Source of the DNA: TCS55 sp964343505
GTDB taxonomy: Bacteria; Fidelibacterota; Marinisomatia; Marinisomatales; TCS55
Assembly (NCBI GenBank): GCA_964343505.1
Contig: CAYFJU010000001.1
Span: 70,921-134,920 of the forward strand
Length of the DNA: 64,000 bases
Direction of reading: 5' to 3'
The notes beneath the pieces are model-generated. The model worked only from the letters and a program-made list of their open reading frames with translations. It was not told where the DNA came from and made no database searches. Of this stretch, positions 43,284 to 51,607 are shown one piece after another. Within the stretch, counting starts at the first letter, position 1, and each line of letters starts with the position of its first letter. The position numbers were made by a program, and so were the translations under genes.

Positions 43284-44165
43284 TTATTTACACAGCGATT
43301 TGAACCAAATATTCATACTTTCGATATGACCGGAAATATTGGTATTGTTAATCAGTCGCCCACCAAATTGGTAAGCATTTTTTGTAAAAACAATATTCAT
43401 CCCCGGTGATTCTGCCCTGGAAATTGTATATGCAGTTTTGATACCTTCACTCTGCCCTTTTTTTTCCATCTCCGCCAGCAAATAGTTGGCCAAACCATGA
43501 CCTCGCCACGCTGGAAGTGTGGCAAAATCAGTCATTTCTGCACAAAGAATTTGCGCATCTTTTTCAAGAGATGAAAGAGCGACTAATTGGTTTTTTACTT
43601 CAATCCCAAAATAATCAATGTGAGATTCCATCGTCTCCAATAAATATGACGGATCGTCGATGGGGAAAGGATAGGAAGGAAAAACTTCCTTATATAATTC
43701 GGCTATTTCATGGACGTCATCTTTTTTCAATCGTCGCAGGGTGAACATTGTGTCCAATGGGGGTTTTGAAACCGACTCTTTGGAGACCTGTTTTTGTTTT
43801 GACAATTGATACACTTTTTTGACTTTATTGATATTGCTTGCTTTCTCACGGATTGCAGACAGGTAATAGGACATGAAAAGCGCATCTTCCCTCCCTAAAT
43901 AAAAATTGGGGATTTCAGCTTCTTTTCGGAATCCGGTATCCAGAAAAGCATCACTTTTACTCATTGGGATTTTTACTAATACCTTTGTGTAACTATTGGC
44001 TCGTGCTTTTTCTAAAAGCGCTGGCGCCAATTCATGGGGATCCGCATCTTTTATTTTCATCAAATAGATGCGGTCGTTGAAAGAGCCGTGCTGTATTAAG
44101 GCGCCATGAAACAGCTCAATCTTATCTTTTTTTAAGTGGTCTTCTGACATACTATAAATGATCAT
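43284..44165 (-). CDS. ablB: Beta-lysine N6-acetyltransferase
   Basis: A 293-residue protein with a C-terminal GNAT domain: FTLRRLKKDDVHEIAELYKEVF, then AEMTDFATLPAWRGHGLANYLLAEME, the acetyl-CoA loop (R/QxxGxG/A type), and YTISRAESPGMNIVFTKNAYQFGGRLINN, a block typical of AblB. In methanogens the AblA-AblB pair makes the osmolyte N6-acetyl-beta-lysine. Here the pair stands next to degradative genes, so acetylation could protect the epsilon-amine during catabolism. The start overlaps the symporter stop by 4 bases (44162-44165). Confidence 0.87.
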   Translation of the reverse strand: MIIYSMSEDHLKKDKIELFHGALIQHGSFNDRIYLMKIKDADPHELAPALLEKARANSYTKVLVKIPMSKSDAFLDTGFRKEAEIPNFYLGREDALFMSYYLSAIREKASNINKVKKVYQLSKQKQVSKESVSKPPLDTMFTLRRLKKDDVHEIAELYKEVFPSYPFPIDDPSYLLETMESHIDYFGIEVKNQLVALSSLEKDAQILCAEMTDFATLPAWRGHGLANYLLAEMEKKGQSEGIKTAYTISRAESPGMNIVFTKNAYQFGGRLINNTNISGHIESMNIWFKSLCK

Positions 44166-45592
44166 GATTTATTGTCCGGGGCAAGAATGGATATAGAAAC
44201 AAATGTTATGGCAGAAAGGAGAATGCCATAAATGGATTGGTCGAAACCCAATACAGCCAAACTCTCCGGAAGCGTTAGAACATTGGTTAGCAAAATGATG
44301 GACAATGTTCCGCCGGAAATCATGCCAACCATGGTACCTGTAGAACTGGATTTATCCCAGAAATAAGCGCCAACAGTGGGGACAAATAACCCGGAAACCA
44401 TGAAGGAATAAGCATAAAGCATTGCATTCAGGACTGAACTGAACTGAAAAGCCAAAATGACTGCAAGCGTCCCAATCACACCGGTGGCAATCATGGACAA
44501 GCGGATGGATGATTTTGTGTCCAATTCTTTGAAAAAATGCCTTTCCATTATATCGTTGACAAAATTACCGGATGACGCCATAAGGCAACTATCAGCCGTG
44601 GACATGATAGCGGAAAAATAGGATGCAATCACAATCCCTGTTACGCCGATGGGCAGGATATCGCGGATCAGCATGGGGAGGGCCATTTCCGATTCCGCTT
44701 CCGGGAAAACTACCCGGGCGCACATACCCAGAAAAACACCGGTAAAAGCCATGATTGGATATTCAAATACGCCTGCGATGTACCACGCCTTTTTTGCCTG
44801 CGCTTCATCTTTACAGGCATACATGCGTTGATACAGGGTCATGCCGATGAGCCATATGGGAATGATGGTCACCATCCAATTGATAAAGGTGACAAGATCA
44901 ATATTGGTCAGTGAAAAATGCTCGGGCGGAAGTTGCGCTTTAAGCGTGGCGAACCCGCCGATTTTTATCAGTGTTGCCGGGATCGTTACCAGCATCAGAC
45001 CGGAAAGCAGAAGAATCCATTGAATTGTATCCGTATAGATCACCGCTTTCAGACCGCCGATCACCGTGTAGAGAATTGTGACAATTGCAATTACCAAGAG
45101 GGCGAATTTGATCGGATCCATGTCAAATGGATTGGTCTGAAGAATGGTTGCAGATGCAAGTTTGGCGCCGGCGAGCATTTGGCTGCCAGTGAACCCCAGG
45201 TAGCCAATCCCGGAGATCAATGCCGCCACTAAAGCCACATTATCGTTGTATTTATATCGTAAAAAATCGGGATAGGTCAGAAATTTCATTTCCACATCAA
45301 TGCGTTTGATTTTAGGAATCAGAAAAACAGCTGTGAGCCATGCCCCGATCAAACCGGTAAACAAAAGCCAGGTTCCGGCTAACCCCATCATAAATCCAAC
45401 GCCACCTAAGCCGATGGAAAAGCCGCCGCCCACATCCGTTGCTACAATGGATAAACCCACATGGGAGGCTTTGATGGAGCGACTCCCTACATAATAATCC
45501 TCGGTACTTTTGTTTTTATTGAAATAATAAAAACCGATGGAAAGCACACATGCCATATACAATCCAAAAATCAGATAATCAATCTCACTCAT
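44162..45592 (-). CDS. Sodium:solute symporter (SSS family)
   Basis: A membrane protein of 476 residues with about 12-13 helices. The ATG at 45592 follows AAAGG and starts MSEIDYLIFGLY; an upstream ATG at 45637 would add a polar extension. The family core is GSRSIKASHVGLSIVATDVGGGFSIGLGGVGFMMG, with GYLGFTGSQMLAGAKL and YFSAIMSTADSCLMASSGNF. It uses a sodium gradient for uptake. As first gene of the symporter-ablB-kamA operon its likely cargo is lysine or beta-lysine, though SSS specificity cannot be read from sequence. Confidence 0.85.
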   Translation of the reverse strand: MSEIDYLIFGLYMACVLSIGFYYFNKNKSTEDYYVGSRSIKASHVGLSIVATDVGGGFSIGLGGVGFMMGLAGTWLLFTGLIGAWLTAVFLIPKIKRIDVEMKFLTYPDFLRYKYNDNVALVAALISGIGYLGFTGSQMLAGAKLASATILQTNPFDMDPIKFALLVIAIVTILYTVIGGLKAVIYTDTIQWILLLSGLMLVTIPATLIKIGGFATLKAQLPPEHFSLTNIDLVTFINWMVTIIPIWLIGMTLYQRMYACKDEAQAKKAWYIAGVFEYPIMAFTGVFLGMCARVVFPEAESEMALPMLIRDILPIGVTGIVIASYFSAIMSTADSCLMASSGNFVNDIMERHFFKELDTKSSIRLSMIATGVIGTLAVILAFQFSSVLNAMLYAYSFMVSGLFVPTVGAYFWDKSSSTGTMVGMISGGTLSIILLTNVLTLPESLAVLGFDQSIYGILLSAITFVSISILAPDNKS

Positions 45593-45891
45593 AATTTGCC
45601 TTTCATTTTCAATCGAATGATTCAGCGTTGAAGTCATTTTCCCCCATTAAATTGGTTTATGACTGACCCAGTATGCTGATTGCCATTTAATAGAATAACA
45701 AAAGTACTTTAGGGGTAACCATTTCTTCAAGCCTTTAAAAGAAAGTTATGTAAAAAATTGTATTGTGATTATGCTTGGAGTTAATATTTTTAAAATGATA
45801 GTATCGACGTTGGGAAAACCAAATTCTAGTGGCATTTTACAAAGGACTCGTATTGGGTAAATTACAAACTGTAAATCAAAAGGAACCCTCC
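45593..45891. promoter_or_regulatory. Divergent intergenic region between the symporter operon and the GABA genes
   Basis: 299 bases with AT-rich sequence, expected to hold divergent promoters for the symporter-ablB-kamA operon (minus) and the aminotransferase-dehydrogenase pair (plus). A frame from an ATG at 45829 is open into the aminotransferase, but I take it as leader. No clear palindromic operator or consensus promoter was recognised. Confidence 0.4.
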
Positions 45892-47151
45892 ATGGATAAC
45901 AGAAATTATTTGTCCCCGGTTTGGACACATTTAACAGATATGATACCCGTCAAAGGTGAAGGCGCCTATCTCTATGATGCAGATGGAACCCAATTTCTTG
46001 ATTTCACTTGTGGGATTGGTGTAACAAACACAGGGCATTGTCACTCCAATGTTGTAAAAGCCATCCAAGCCCAAGCGGAGAGTCTCCTGTTCGGGCAGAT
46101 CAATATTGTGATGTCTCAACCCGCTATTGATCTTGCAGAAAAACTCAACAGTCTTACACCAAAAAATATCAACCAATTTTTCTTTTCCAACAGTGGCGCG
46201 GAAGCTGTGGAAGCGTCCATCAAATTGGCAAAACATGCTACGGGTAAAAGAAACGTCGTCGTTTTCCAGGGCAGTTTTCATGGACGAACCCATCTGGCCA
46301 TGGCCATGACCACATCAAAAACAGGTTACAGATATAACTATCAGCCATTACCGAGCGGTATCTTTGTTGCTCCATTTCCCCATGCATATTATTATGGCTG
46401 GGATGAACAAACCACGTCTGACTGGTGTATGAATCAGTTGGAACTTCTCATAAAGAGCCAGACAGCGCCTGGTGAAACTGCAGCAATCATTATTGAACCA
46501 TTACTGGGAGAAGGCGGTTATGTCCCGGCCCCGCCCCAGTTTATGCAAGCGCTTCGTGCATTCTGTGATAAGCATGAAATTCTCATGATCGCAGATGAAG
46601 TTCAAACCGGGTTTGGTCGCACCGGGAAAATGTTTTGCATAGAACATTCAAACGTTGAGCCGGATATTCTGATTTTGGCCAAGGGAATGGGAAGTGGATT
46701 GCCCATTTCCGGGATTGGCGCGTCGTCGGATCTTATGAAGAAATGGAGTTTGGGAACACATGGTGGTACGTACGGTGGCGGGAGTGCAATCCCTTTAGCA
46801 GCCGCTAATGCAACCATCCAAACCATCTTGAACGAAAAATTGGTCGAGAACGCTGAAACACAGGGCAGGTATTTACTTTCACGCCTGGAAGAAATAAAAA
46901 ATGAGTTTCAGGTTATTGGTGATAATCGTGGTCTTGGATTAATGATCGGCACAGAATTCACTGGTATCGATGCCAATCCTGATCCTGAAAGGGCGAAGGC
47001 TGTTCATCAAGGATGTTTAGATCAGAAATTATTACTGTTAACCTGTGGCACGAATCTTAATGTCATTCGATGGATACCGCCTCTGATCGCGACTAAAGAA
47101 CAGATAGACGAGGCAGTTGATATTTTTCATACTGCTTTAAAAAATTCATAA
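45892..47151 (+). CDS. gabT: 4-aminobutyrate aminotransferase-like class III enzyme
   Basis: A 419-residue PLP enzyme. The ATG at 45892 follows AAAAGGA at suitable spacing and starts MDNRNYLSPVW. Family blocks: DGTQFLDFTCGIGVTNTGHCH, FSNSGAEAVEASIKLAKHATG, SFHGRTHLAMAMT, MIADEVQTGFGRTGKM and the Schiff-base Lys in ILAKGMGSGLPISG. The GIGV and RTHLAMAMT blocks resemble GABA/acetylornithine aminotransferases. A succinate-semialdehyde dehydrogenase follows 24 bases later, which supports GABA as substrate. Divergent from the kamA operon. Confidence 0.87.
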   Translation: MDNRNYLSPVWTHLTDMIPVKGEGAYLYDADGTQFLDFTCGIGVTNTGHCHSNVVKAIQAQAESLLFGQINIVMSQPAIDLAEKLNSLTPKNINQFFFSNSGAEAVEASIKLAKHATGKRNVVVFQGSFHGRTHLAMAMTTSKTGYRYNYQPLPSGIFVAPFPHAYYYGWDEQTTSDWCMNQLELLIKSQTAPGETAAIIIEPLLGEGGYVPAPPQFMQALRAFCDKHEILMIADEVQTGFGRTGKMFCIEHSNVEPDILILAKGMGSGLPISGIGASSDLMKKWSLGTHGGTYGGGSAIPLAAANATIQTILNEKLVENAETQGRYLLSRLEEIKNEFQVIGDNRGLGLMIGTEFTGIDANPDPERAKAVHQGCLDQKLLLLTCGTNLNVIRWIPPLIATKEQIDEAVDIFHTALKNS

Positions 47152-47175
47152 AGCAAAATTAATTGGAGAATATCC

Positions 47176-48543
47176 ATGTCATTAAAATCAATTAATCCAG
47201 CAAATGGGCAAGAAATTGCATCATACAATGAAATGACTCTTGAAGAAGTTGGCACTATTATTTCCAATGTTGATTCCGCTTACCAGGAATGGCAAAAAAT
47301 ATCCTTTACTGAACGATCGAAACTGTTGAAAAATGCAGCTGAAATCTTGAGGTCTAGAAAGGAAGAATTCGGCCGGCTTATGACGCTGGAAATGGGCAAG
47401 CCTTACAGCCAGGCTGTGTCTGAAGCAGAGAAATGCGGCTGGGTGTGCGACCATTACGCGGACAATGCCGAAAGAATTTTAGCGGAACAGATTATTGAAA
47501 CAGACGCATCAAAAAGCTATGTAGCCTATCGGCCCATTGGCATTGTATTTGCGGTGATGCCCTGGAATTTCCCCTTCTGGCAGGTGTTTCGGTTTGCCGC
47601 TCCGGCTCTCATGGCCGGGAATGTGGGGGTGTTGAAACACGCTTCCAATGTCCAGGGCTGTGCGTTAGAAATTGAGAATATTTTCCATGATGCCGGATTC
47701 CCCAATAATGTGTTTAGGACTCTGGTTATCGGATCAAAAAATGTTAAAGATGTGATCAATAATCCCCATGTAAAAGCTGTTACACTCACAGGCAGTACGC
47801 CGGCAGGGAAAGCAGTAGCATCCCAAGCCGGGGCAGCATTAAAGAAAACGGTCCTGGAATTAGGGGGTAGCGATCCCTATATCATCTTGGAGGACGCGGA
47901 ACTGGACAAGGCTGTGACCGCCTGTGTCATAGGCCGGTTTTTGAATACGGGGCAGAGCTGTATAGCCGCCAAGAGATTCATTGTGGTTGAATCCGTATTG
48001 GATAGTTTCCGGTCCAAACTGTTGAAAGCAATGGAAGATCAAAAATGGGGCGACCCATTTGATGAGGAGGTCAATATTGGTCCTATGGTAAATAAATGGT
48101 CCCGGGATGAAGTCCATAACCAAGTCAAAGCCAGTATTGAAAAAGGTGCCGAATTATTAGTGGGTGGAGAAGTTCCGGACGTGGAAGGCGCATTTTACCC
48201 GGCAACCTTACTCGATAATGTTCAGCCGGGTATGGCAGCCTTTGATGAGGAAATATTCGGGCCTGTAGCTGCTATTATATCTGCTAAAGATGAAGATGAA
48301 GCTATTCGTCTGGCGAATCAAACTCCATTTGGATTAGGCGGAGCCGTCTTTACAAAAGATGTGGAAAAAGGTGAAAGAATTGCAACGGACGATCTCGAAG
48401 TCGGTGGATGTTTTGTCAATGATTTTGTACGGTCCGACCCCCGCCTGCCATTTGGCGGAATCAAGGAATCGGGTTATGGCCGGGAACTATCTGATGTTGG
48501 TATCCGTGAGTTCACCAATCTAAAGACAGTTTATATCCGCTAA
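47176..48543 (+). CDS. gabD: Succinate-semialdehyde dehydrogenase-like aldehyde dehydrogenase
   Basis: A 455-residue aldehyde dehydrogenase: MPWNFPFWQVFRFAAPALMAGN, catalytic Glu in LELGGSDPYII, nucleophile Cys in NTGQSCIAAKRF, and FGPVAAI, FGLGGAVFT, PFGGIKESGYGREL. The short N-terminus and MTLEMGKPYSQAVSEAEKCGW are typical of NAD(P)-dependent succinate-semialdehyde dehydrogenases. It would oxidise the semialdehyde released by the preceding aminotransferase to succinate. GGAG lies 8 bases before the ATG. The Rieske gene converges from the right, 18 bases away. Confidence 0.88.
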   Translation: MSLKSINPANGQEIASYNEMTLEEVGTIISNVDSAYQEWQKISFTERSKLLKNAAEILRSRKEEFGRLMTLEMGKPYSQAVSEAEKCGWVCDHYADNAERILAEQIIETDASKSYVAYRPIGIVFAVMPWNFPFWQVFRFAAPALMAGNVGVLKHASNVQGCALEIENIFHDAGFPNNVFRTLVIGSKNVKDVINNPHVKAVTLTGSTPAGKAVASQAGAALKKTVLELGGSDPYIILEDAELDKAVTACVIGRFLNTGQSCIAAKRFIVVESVLDSFRSKLLKAMEDQKWGDPFDEEVNIGPMVNKWSRDEVHNQVKASIEKGAELLVGGEVPDVEGAFYPATLLDNVQPGMAAFDEEIFGPVAAIISAKDEDEAIRLANQTPFGLGGAVFTKDVEKGERIATDDLEVGGCFVNDFVRSDPRLPFGGIKESGYGRELSDVGIREFTNLKTVYIR

Positions 48544-48561
48544 TAAAACCTGCAAATTAGT

Positions 48562-49680
48562 TCACGGTTTAATCAGCGTACTTTTATAATGTGTGTCAAA
48601 AGCTGCCAGAAGACTTTCCTGTCCTGAATAAGGCGCAGGCGAATATTTTTTAGACTGGATCCCCAGTTGGGACAATTCAGAGATGTGCCAATCCTGCTTG
48701 TTGGTTATGTCCCAGAAATCAATGGCATCTTTTGTGTTATGCTTCCCGGATTCAACGACGTCCTTTGCAAAGAGCCATGAACAGGTGACTTTGCATTTTT
48801 CCACCCCATCGGGCCAGACTGTATGATACATAACATATTCCGGGTGCAGGCTTAACAGCATGTTGGGAAACAGGGAATAATAGTACACCCGATTCAAATC
48901 ATCATTTTTCACCCCATCCAAGGGCGGACAGCATAATGCACCACTGGCAGTGATACTGCCCTTATCCTCGTTGAAATCCATGTAACCGCCAAGAAATGGT
49001 CCTTCATGGAGATCATTGCGCCCGCCCAGATAATGATGGATCGCCGCCAGCTGGGGATGGAGAATCGGGCAGTGGTAGCACTCGCAATAATTTTGGATCA
49101 CCAGCTTCCAATTTCCCTCTACATGATATTCCTTGGTTTCCTGGACAGCTAGTTCTGACATGCCCCATGCGCTGAACCTGTTTATCAAAGGATTGAAAGC
49201 AGTTTCAAAATCTTTCGGTTCGTCGGAAAAGTTGATGAAAATAAACCCTTCCCATTCAGCCACGGGCAAAGAGAAAAGGGGATAATCGGCTTTTTGGAAT
49301 CCGTCCACAGCATCCATGTGTGGCGCGCCGATGAGTTGGCCGTCTAAACCGTAGGTCCAGCCATGATAACCGCACTGGATTGATTTAGAAAATTGGCCGG
49401 AATCTTGTTCGCAAATTCGTGTCCCCCGATGGCGGCAGACATTGAAAAAAGCCTTGAGTTCACCTTGGTCATCCCCCAGCACGATTACACTTTCGGTATC
49501 GATATTGATTACCTTAAATTGACCCGATTCACTTAATTCTGATGACCGCCCGGCGCAGATCCAACTATCCAAAAAAATGTTGTCGTACTCTTTTTGGAGA
49601 ATTTTTGGTTCCACGTAATATTCTCGCTCTAGCGTGTGAGCGCCCTTGGGAAGCGTTTCCGCTGTTTTTTTGAAGGTCAT
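48562..49680 (-). CDS. Rieske non-haem iron oxygenase, alpha subunit (quaternary-amine type)
   Basis: A 372-residue oxygenase. The Rieske cluster ligands are C82-x-H84 (CRHRGTR) and C103-x2-H106 (CGYHGWTY). The mononuclear iron site includes H203 and H208 in NYCECYHCPILHP, and E200 stands where most Rieske oxygenases have the bridging Asp; that Glu is a mark of the carnitine/glycine-betaine/stachydrine demethylase group. It probably hydroxylates an N-methyl or quaternary amine. No reductase gene is adjacent. It directly abuts the GNAT gene. Confidence 0.85.
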   Translation of the reverse strand: MTFKKTAETLPKGAHTLEREYYVEPKILQKEYDNIFLDSWICAGRSSELSESGQFKVINIDTESVIVLGDDQGELKAFFNVCRHRGTRICEQDSGQFSKSIQCGYHGWTYGLDGQLIGAPHMDAVDGFQKADYPLFSLPVAEWEGFIFINFSDEPKDFETAFNPLINRFSAWGMSELAVQETKEYHVEGNWKLVIQNYCECYHCPILHPQLAAIHHYLGGRNDLHEGPFLGGYMDFNEDKGSITASGALCCPPLDGVKNDDLNRVYYYSLFPNMLLSLHPEYVMYHTVWPDGVEKCKVTCSWLFAKDVVESGKHNTKDAIDFWDITNKQDWHISELSQLGIQSKKYSPAPYSGQESLLAAFDTHYKSTLIKP

Positions 49681-50121
49681 TTAATGATCCTTCCCGGCAT
49701 ATATCCACATGGGTTCTGTCTTGCCGGCTCTTTTAAAACCAAGTTTCTCATAAAAATCGATAGCTTTACCATCAGCAGTGAGCATTTGTTGATGAAAGGA
49801 CCCATAAATAGTTTGCATAGCATCCATCATTTTACGTCCAATGCCCTGTCCCTGAAAATCGGGATGAACCAGTAAGTGGGGATAATACACAACCAAATGA
49901 CCATCGGAAATAGCATTGCCCAGTCCCACAAGTTTTCCGGAGATTCGAGCTGTCACCAACGAGTGGGAATTCCGCAAAGCGGCCATGAGTTCCTTGGGCT
50001 TTTTTGCTGATGACCAATCATTGGCGTGATATAATGCCAGAACTTCATCTTTTTCTATTTGGTCTTTTAAACTTATTTCAACTTTCATTTCAATATATTT
50101 TGTTGCAATAATTTCATTCAT
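49681..50121 (-). CDS. GNAT-family N-acetyltransferase
   Basis: A 146-residue acetyltransferase with HLLVHPDFQGQGIGRKMMDAM (acetyl-CoA loop QGQGIG) and AIDFYEKLGFKRAG. The start at 50121 follows GGTGG; a second ATG at 50088 is possible. The stop abuts the Rieske ATG, so they are one transcript. The substrate is unknown. Confidence 0.8.
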   Translation of the reverse strand: MNEIIATKYIEMKVEISLKDQIEKDEVLALYHANDWSSAKKPKELMAALRNSHSLVTARISGKLVGLGNAISDGHLVVYYPHLLVHPDFQGQGIGRKMMDAMQTIYGSFHQQMLTADGKAIDFYEKLGFKRAGKTEPMWIYAGKDH

Positions 50122-50160
50122 CCACCACTTTGCTACTCCACCCTTCCATTACTCTGCTTT

Positions 50161-51342
50161 TCAAATATATTTCCATAAATTTTCTTTATTCACGCAATAC
50201 TCTTGGTCAATTTGATCTTCATATTGATTTCGAAATGCACGGGAAGGCATTTTATCTTTATTCCATTTTATTTCAATGGGGTTCAATTTTCCTGTGTCAG
50301 TATTTTCCAAAATCAAATCTACTTCCGCCTGTTTAAAATTTCTCCAAAAATAAATCTTATAGGGCAAGGATAAATAATGGATATTGGCTTTAAACATATT
50401 CACCACAAAATTTTCGAATAATTCACCCCTGTCACTGCGCAATGATAAAAGTTTAAAATCATCAATCATTCCATTTCGAATTCCTAAATCGGTAAAATAT
50501 ATTTTAAATGATTTTTTAATTTCTTTATTCGGATTTTTATAAAACGGATAAAGTGTTTTAATCAAATGAAATTTCTCATATAAATATATGTATTCCAAAA
50601 CGGTCTTTCTGTCAATCCCAAGCGTGTTAGATAATTCATTGGGGTTAACAATCTTTCCAATTTGGAATGCCAATAATTGTAATAAATTTTTAAATATATG
50701 CGGATGCTGAATGCGCTCAATTTCAAAAATATCTTTAAATAGAAGATTATGAATGTAGTTTTGTAAAATTTCCTTTTTTCGTGACAGGTCTGTCACTCCA
50801 AATATTTCAGGAAGAGAACCATATATGAGTTGATTTTCCAGGGATGCATCAATTATTGGCTTATGGTTTTTTTTAATGAATCCACCGATTGAAAAGTCAG
50901 TAATCTCAATTTCTTCAATGATCTCTCGCATGGTTAATGGAAAAATATAAAATGAAAAGTAACGTCCATATAAACTATCCCCTATATTTTTCATCATGAG
51001 AAATGATGCAGAACCGGTTGCTACAATTTTCAAATTTGGGAAATGGTCATAAAGCAATTTTAAAATTGAACCGGATTTGTCAAGATATTGAATTTCATCA
51101 AATAGTACAATTCCAGTCGTTTCACTTCCACCCAATGTTTGTTCCAGATCTTTCACAGACGGGATAAATAGTTGTTGATTTCTACTGTCTTCAAAATCGT
51201 AATATTTTGTAGACTCATTTTCATCTGATAAGCGCTTTAATTCATAGGTTTTTCCAACGCGTCTTTGACCCAATAAAAGCACAACTTTCCGGTTTGGATG
51301 TTCTAATTCTGTTTTTATTTTATCGGTAACGAATCGTTTCAT
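50161..51342 (-). CDS. AAA ATPase with DUF4143 domain
   Basis: A 393-residue protein of the AAA_14/DUF4143 type: Walker A LLLGQRRVGKTYEL, Walker B GIVLFDEIQYLD, sensor ATGSASFLM, then YGRYFSFYIFPLT; the C-terminal DUF4143 part contains RGELFENFVVNMF and a PD-(D/E)xK-like core (EVDLILEN, PIEIKW). The DNA is clearly poorer in GC than flanking genes, and the family is known to spread horizontally. Function is not established. A remarkable triple inverted repeat lies immediately upstream (51352-51443). Confidence 0.85.
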   Translation of the reverse strand: MKRFVTDKIKTELEHPNRKVVLLLGQRRVGKTYELKRLSDENESTKYYDFEDSRNQQLFIPSVKDLEQTLGGSETTGIVLFDEIQYLDKSGSILKLLYDHFPNLKIVATGSASFLMMKNIGDSLYGRYFSFYIFPLTMREIIEEIEITDFSIGGFIKKNHKPIIDASLENQLIYGSLPEIFGVTDLSRKKEILQNYIHNLLFKDIFEIERIQHPHIFKNLLQLLAFQIGKIVNPNELSNTLGIDRKTVLEYIYLYEKFHLIKTLYPFYKNPNKEIKKSFKIYFTDLGIRNGMIDDFKLLSLRSDRGELFENFVVNMFKANIHYLSLPYKIYFWRNFKQAEVDLILENTDTGKLNPIEIKWNKDKMPSRAFRNQYEDQIDQEYCVNKENLWKYI

Positions 51343-51351
51343 GTGTAGATA

Positions 51352-51443
51352 CTCCCAATATATCCGGTATTATTGGGAGCATATTCCCATAATTACCGGT
51401 AAATAAGGGAATATGATCCTATATTTGCCATATAATATAGGAT
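51352..51443. repeat. Array of three abutting 9-bp inverted repeats, 32-bp period
   Basis: Three hairpins follow without a gap: CTCCCAATA/TATTGGGAG (51352-51379), CATATTCCC/GGGAATATG (51380-51415) and ATCCTATAT/ATATAGGAT (51416-51443). Their centres are at 51365.5, 51397.5 and 51429.5, exactly 32 bp apart. The first two centre on CCGG, the middle one on the perfect 10-bp palindrome TTACCGGTAA. The array starts 10 bases upstream of the ATPase start codon, so it covers its promoter or 5' leader. Confidence 0.8.
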
Positions 51444-51477
51444 AATTAATAAGTATTACCAAATTAATTTTCTTGTG

Positions 51478-51598
51478 TTTCCCCTATTGGCGAGACCGCA
51501 GGGGAAATAATTAGGAGTTTTGTGAAGATGTCCAAAATGTTCTCCCCTTTCATAGGGGAGAATTAAAGTGGGGTCAAATGATATAATTCTCACAAAAC
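51478..51598. repeat. Nested hairpins between the ATPase and the flavoprotein operon
   Basis: TTTCCCCT/AGGGGAAA (51478-51507) is followed by TTCTCCCC/GGGGAGAA (51540-51562); the second is enclosed by GTTTTGTGA (51517-51525) and TCACAAAAC (51590-51598). No gene is visible in this stretch, and no T-run of terminator type follows the stems, although the region would end the minus-strand flavoprotein transcript. Confidence 0.65.
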
Positions 51599-51607
51599 GC
51601 ATCGGGA

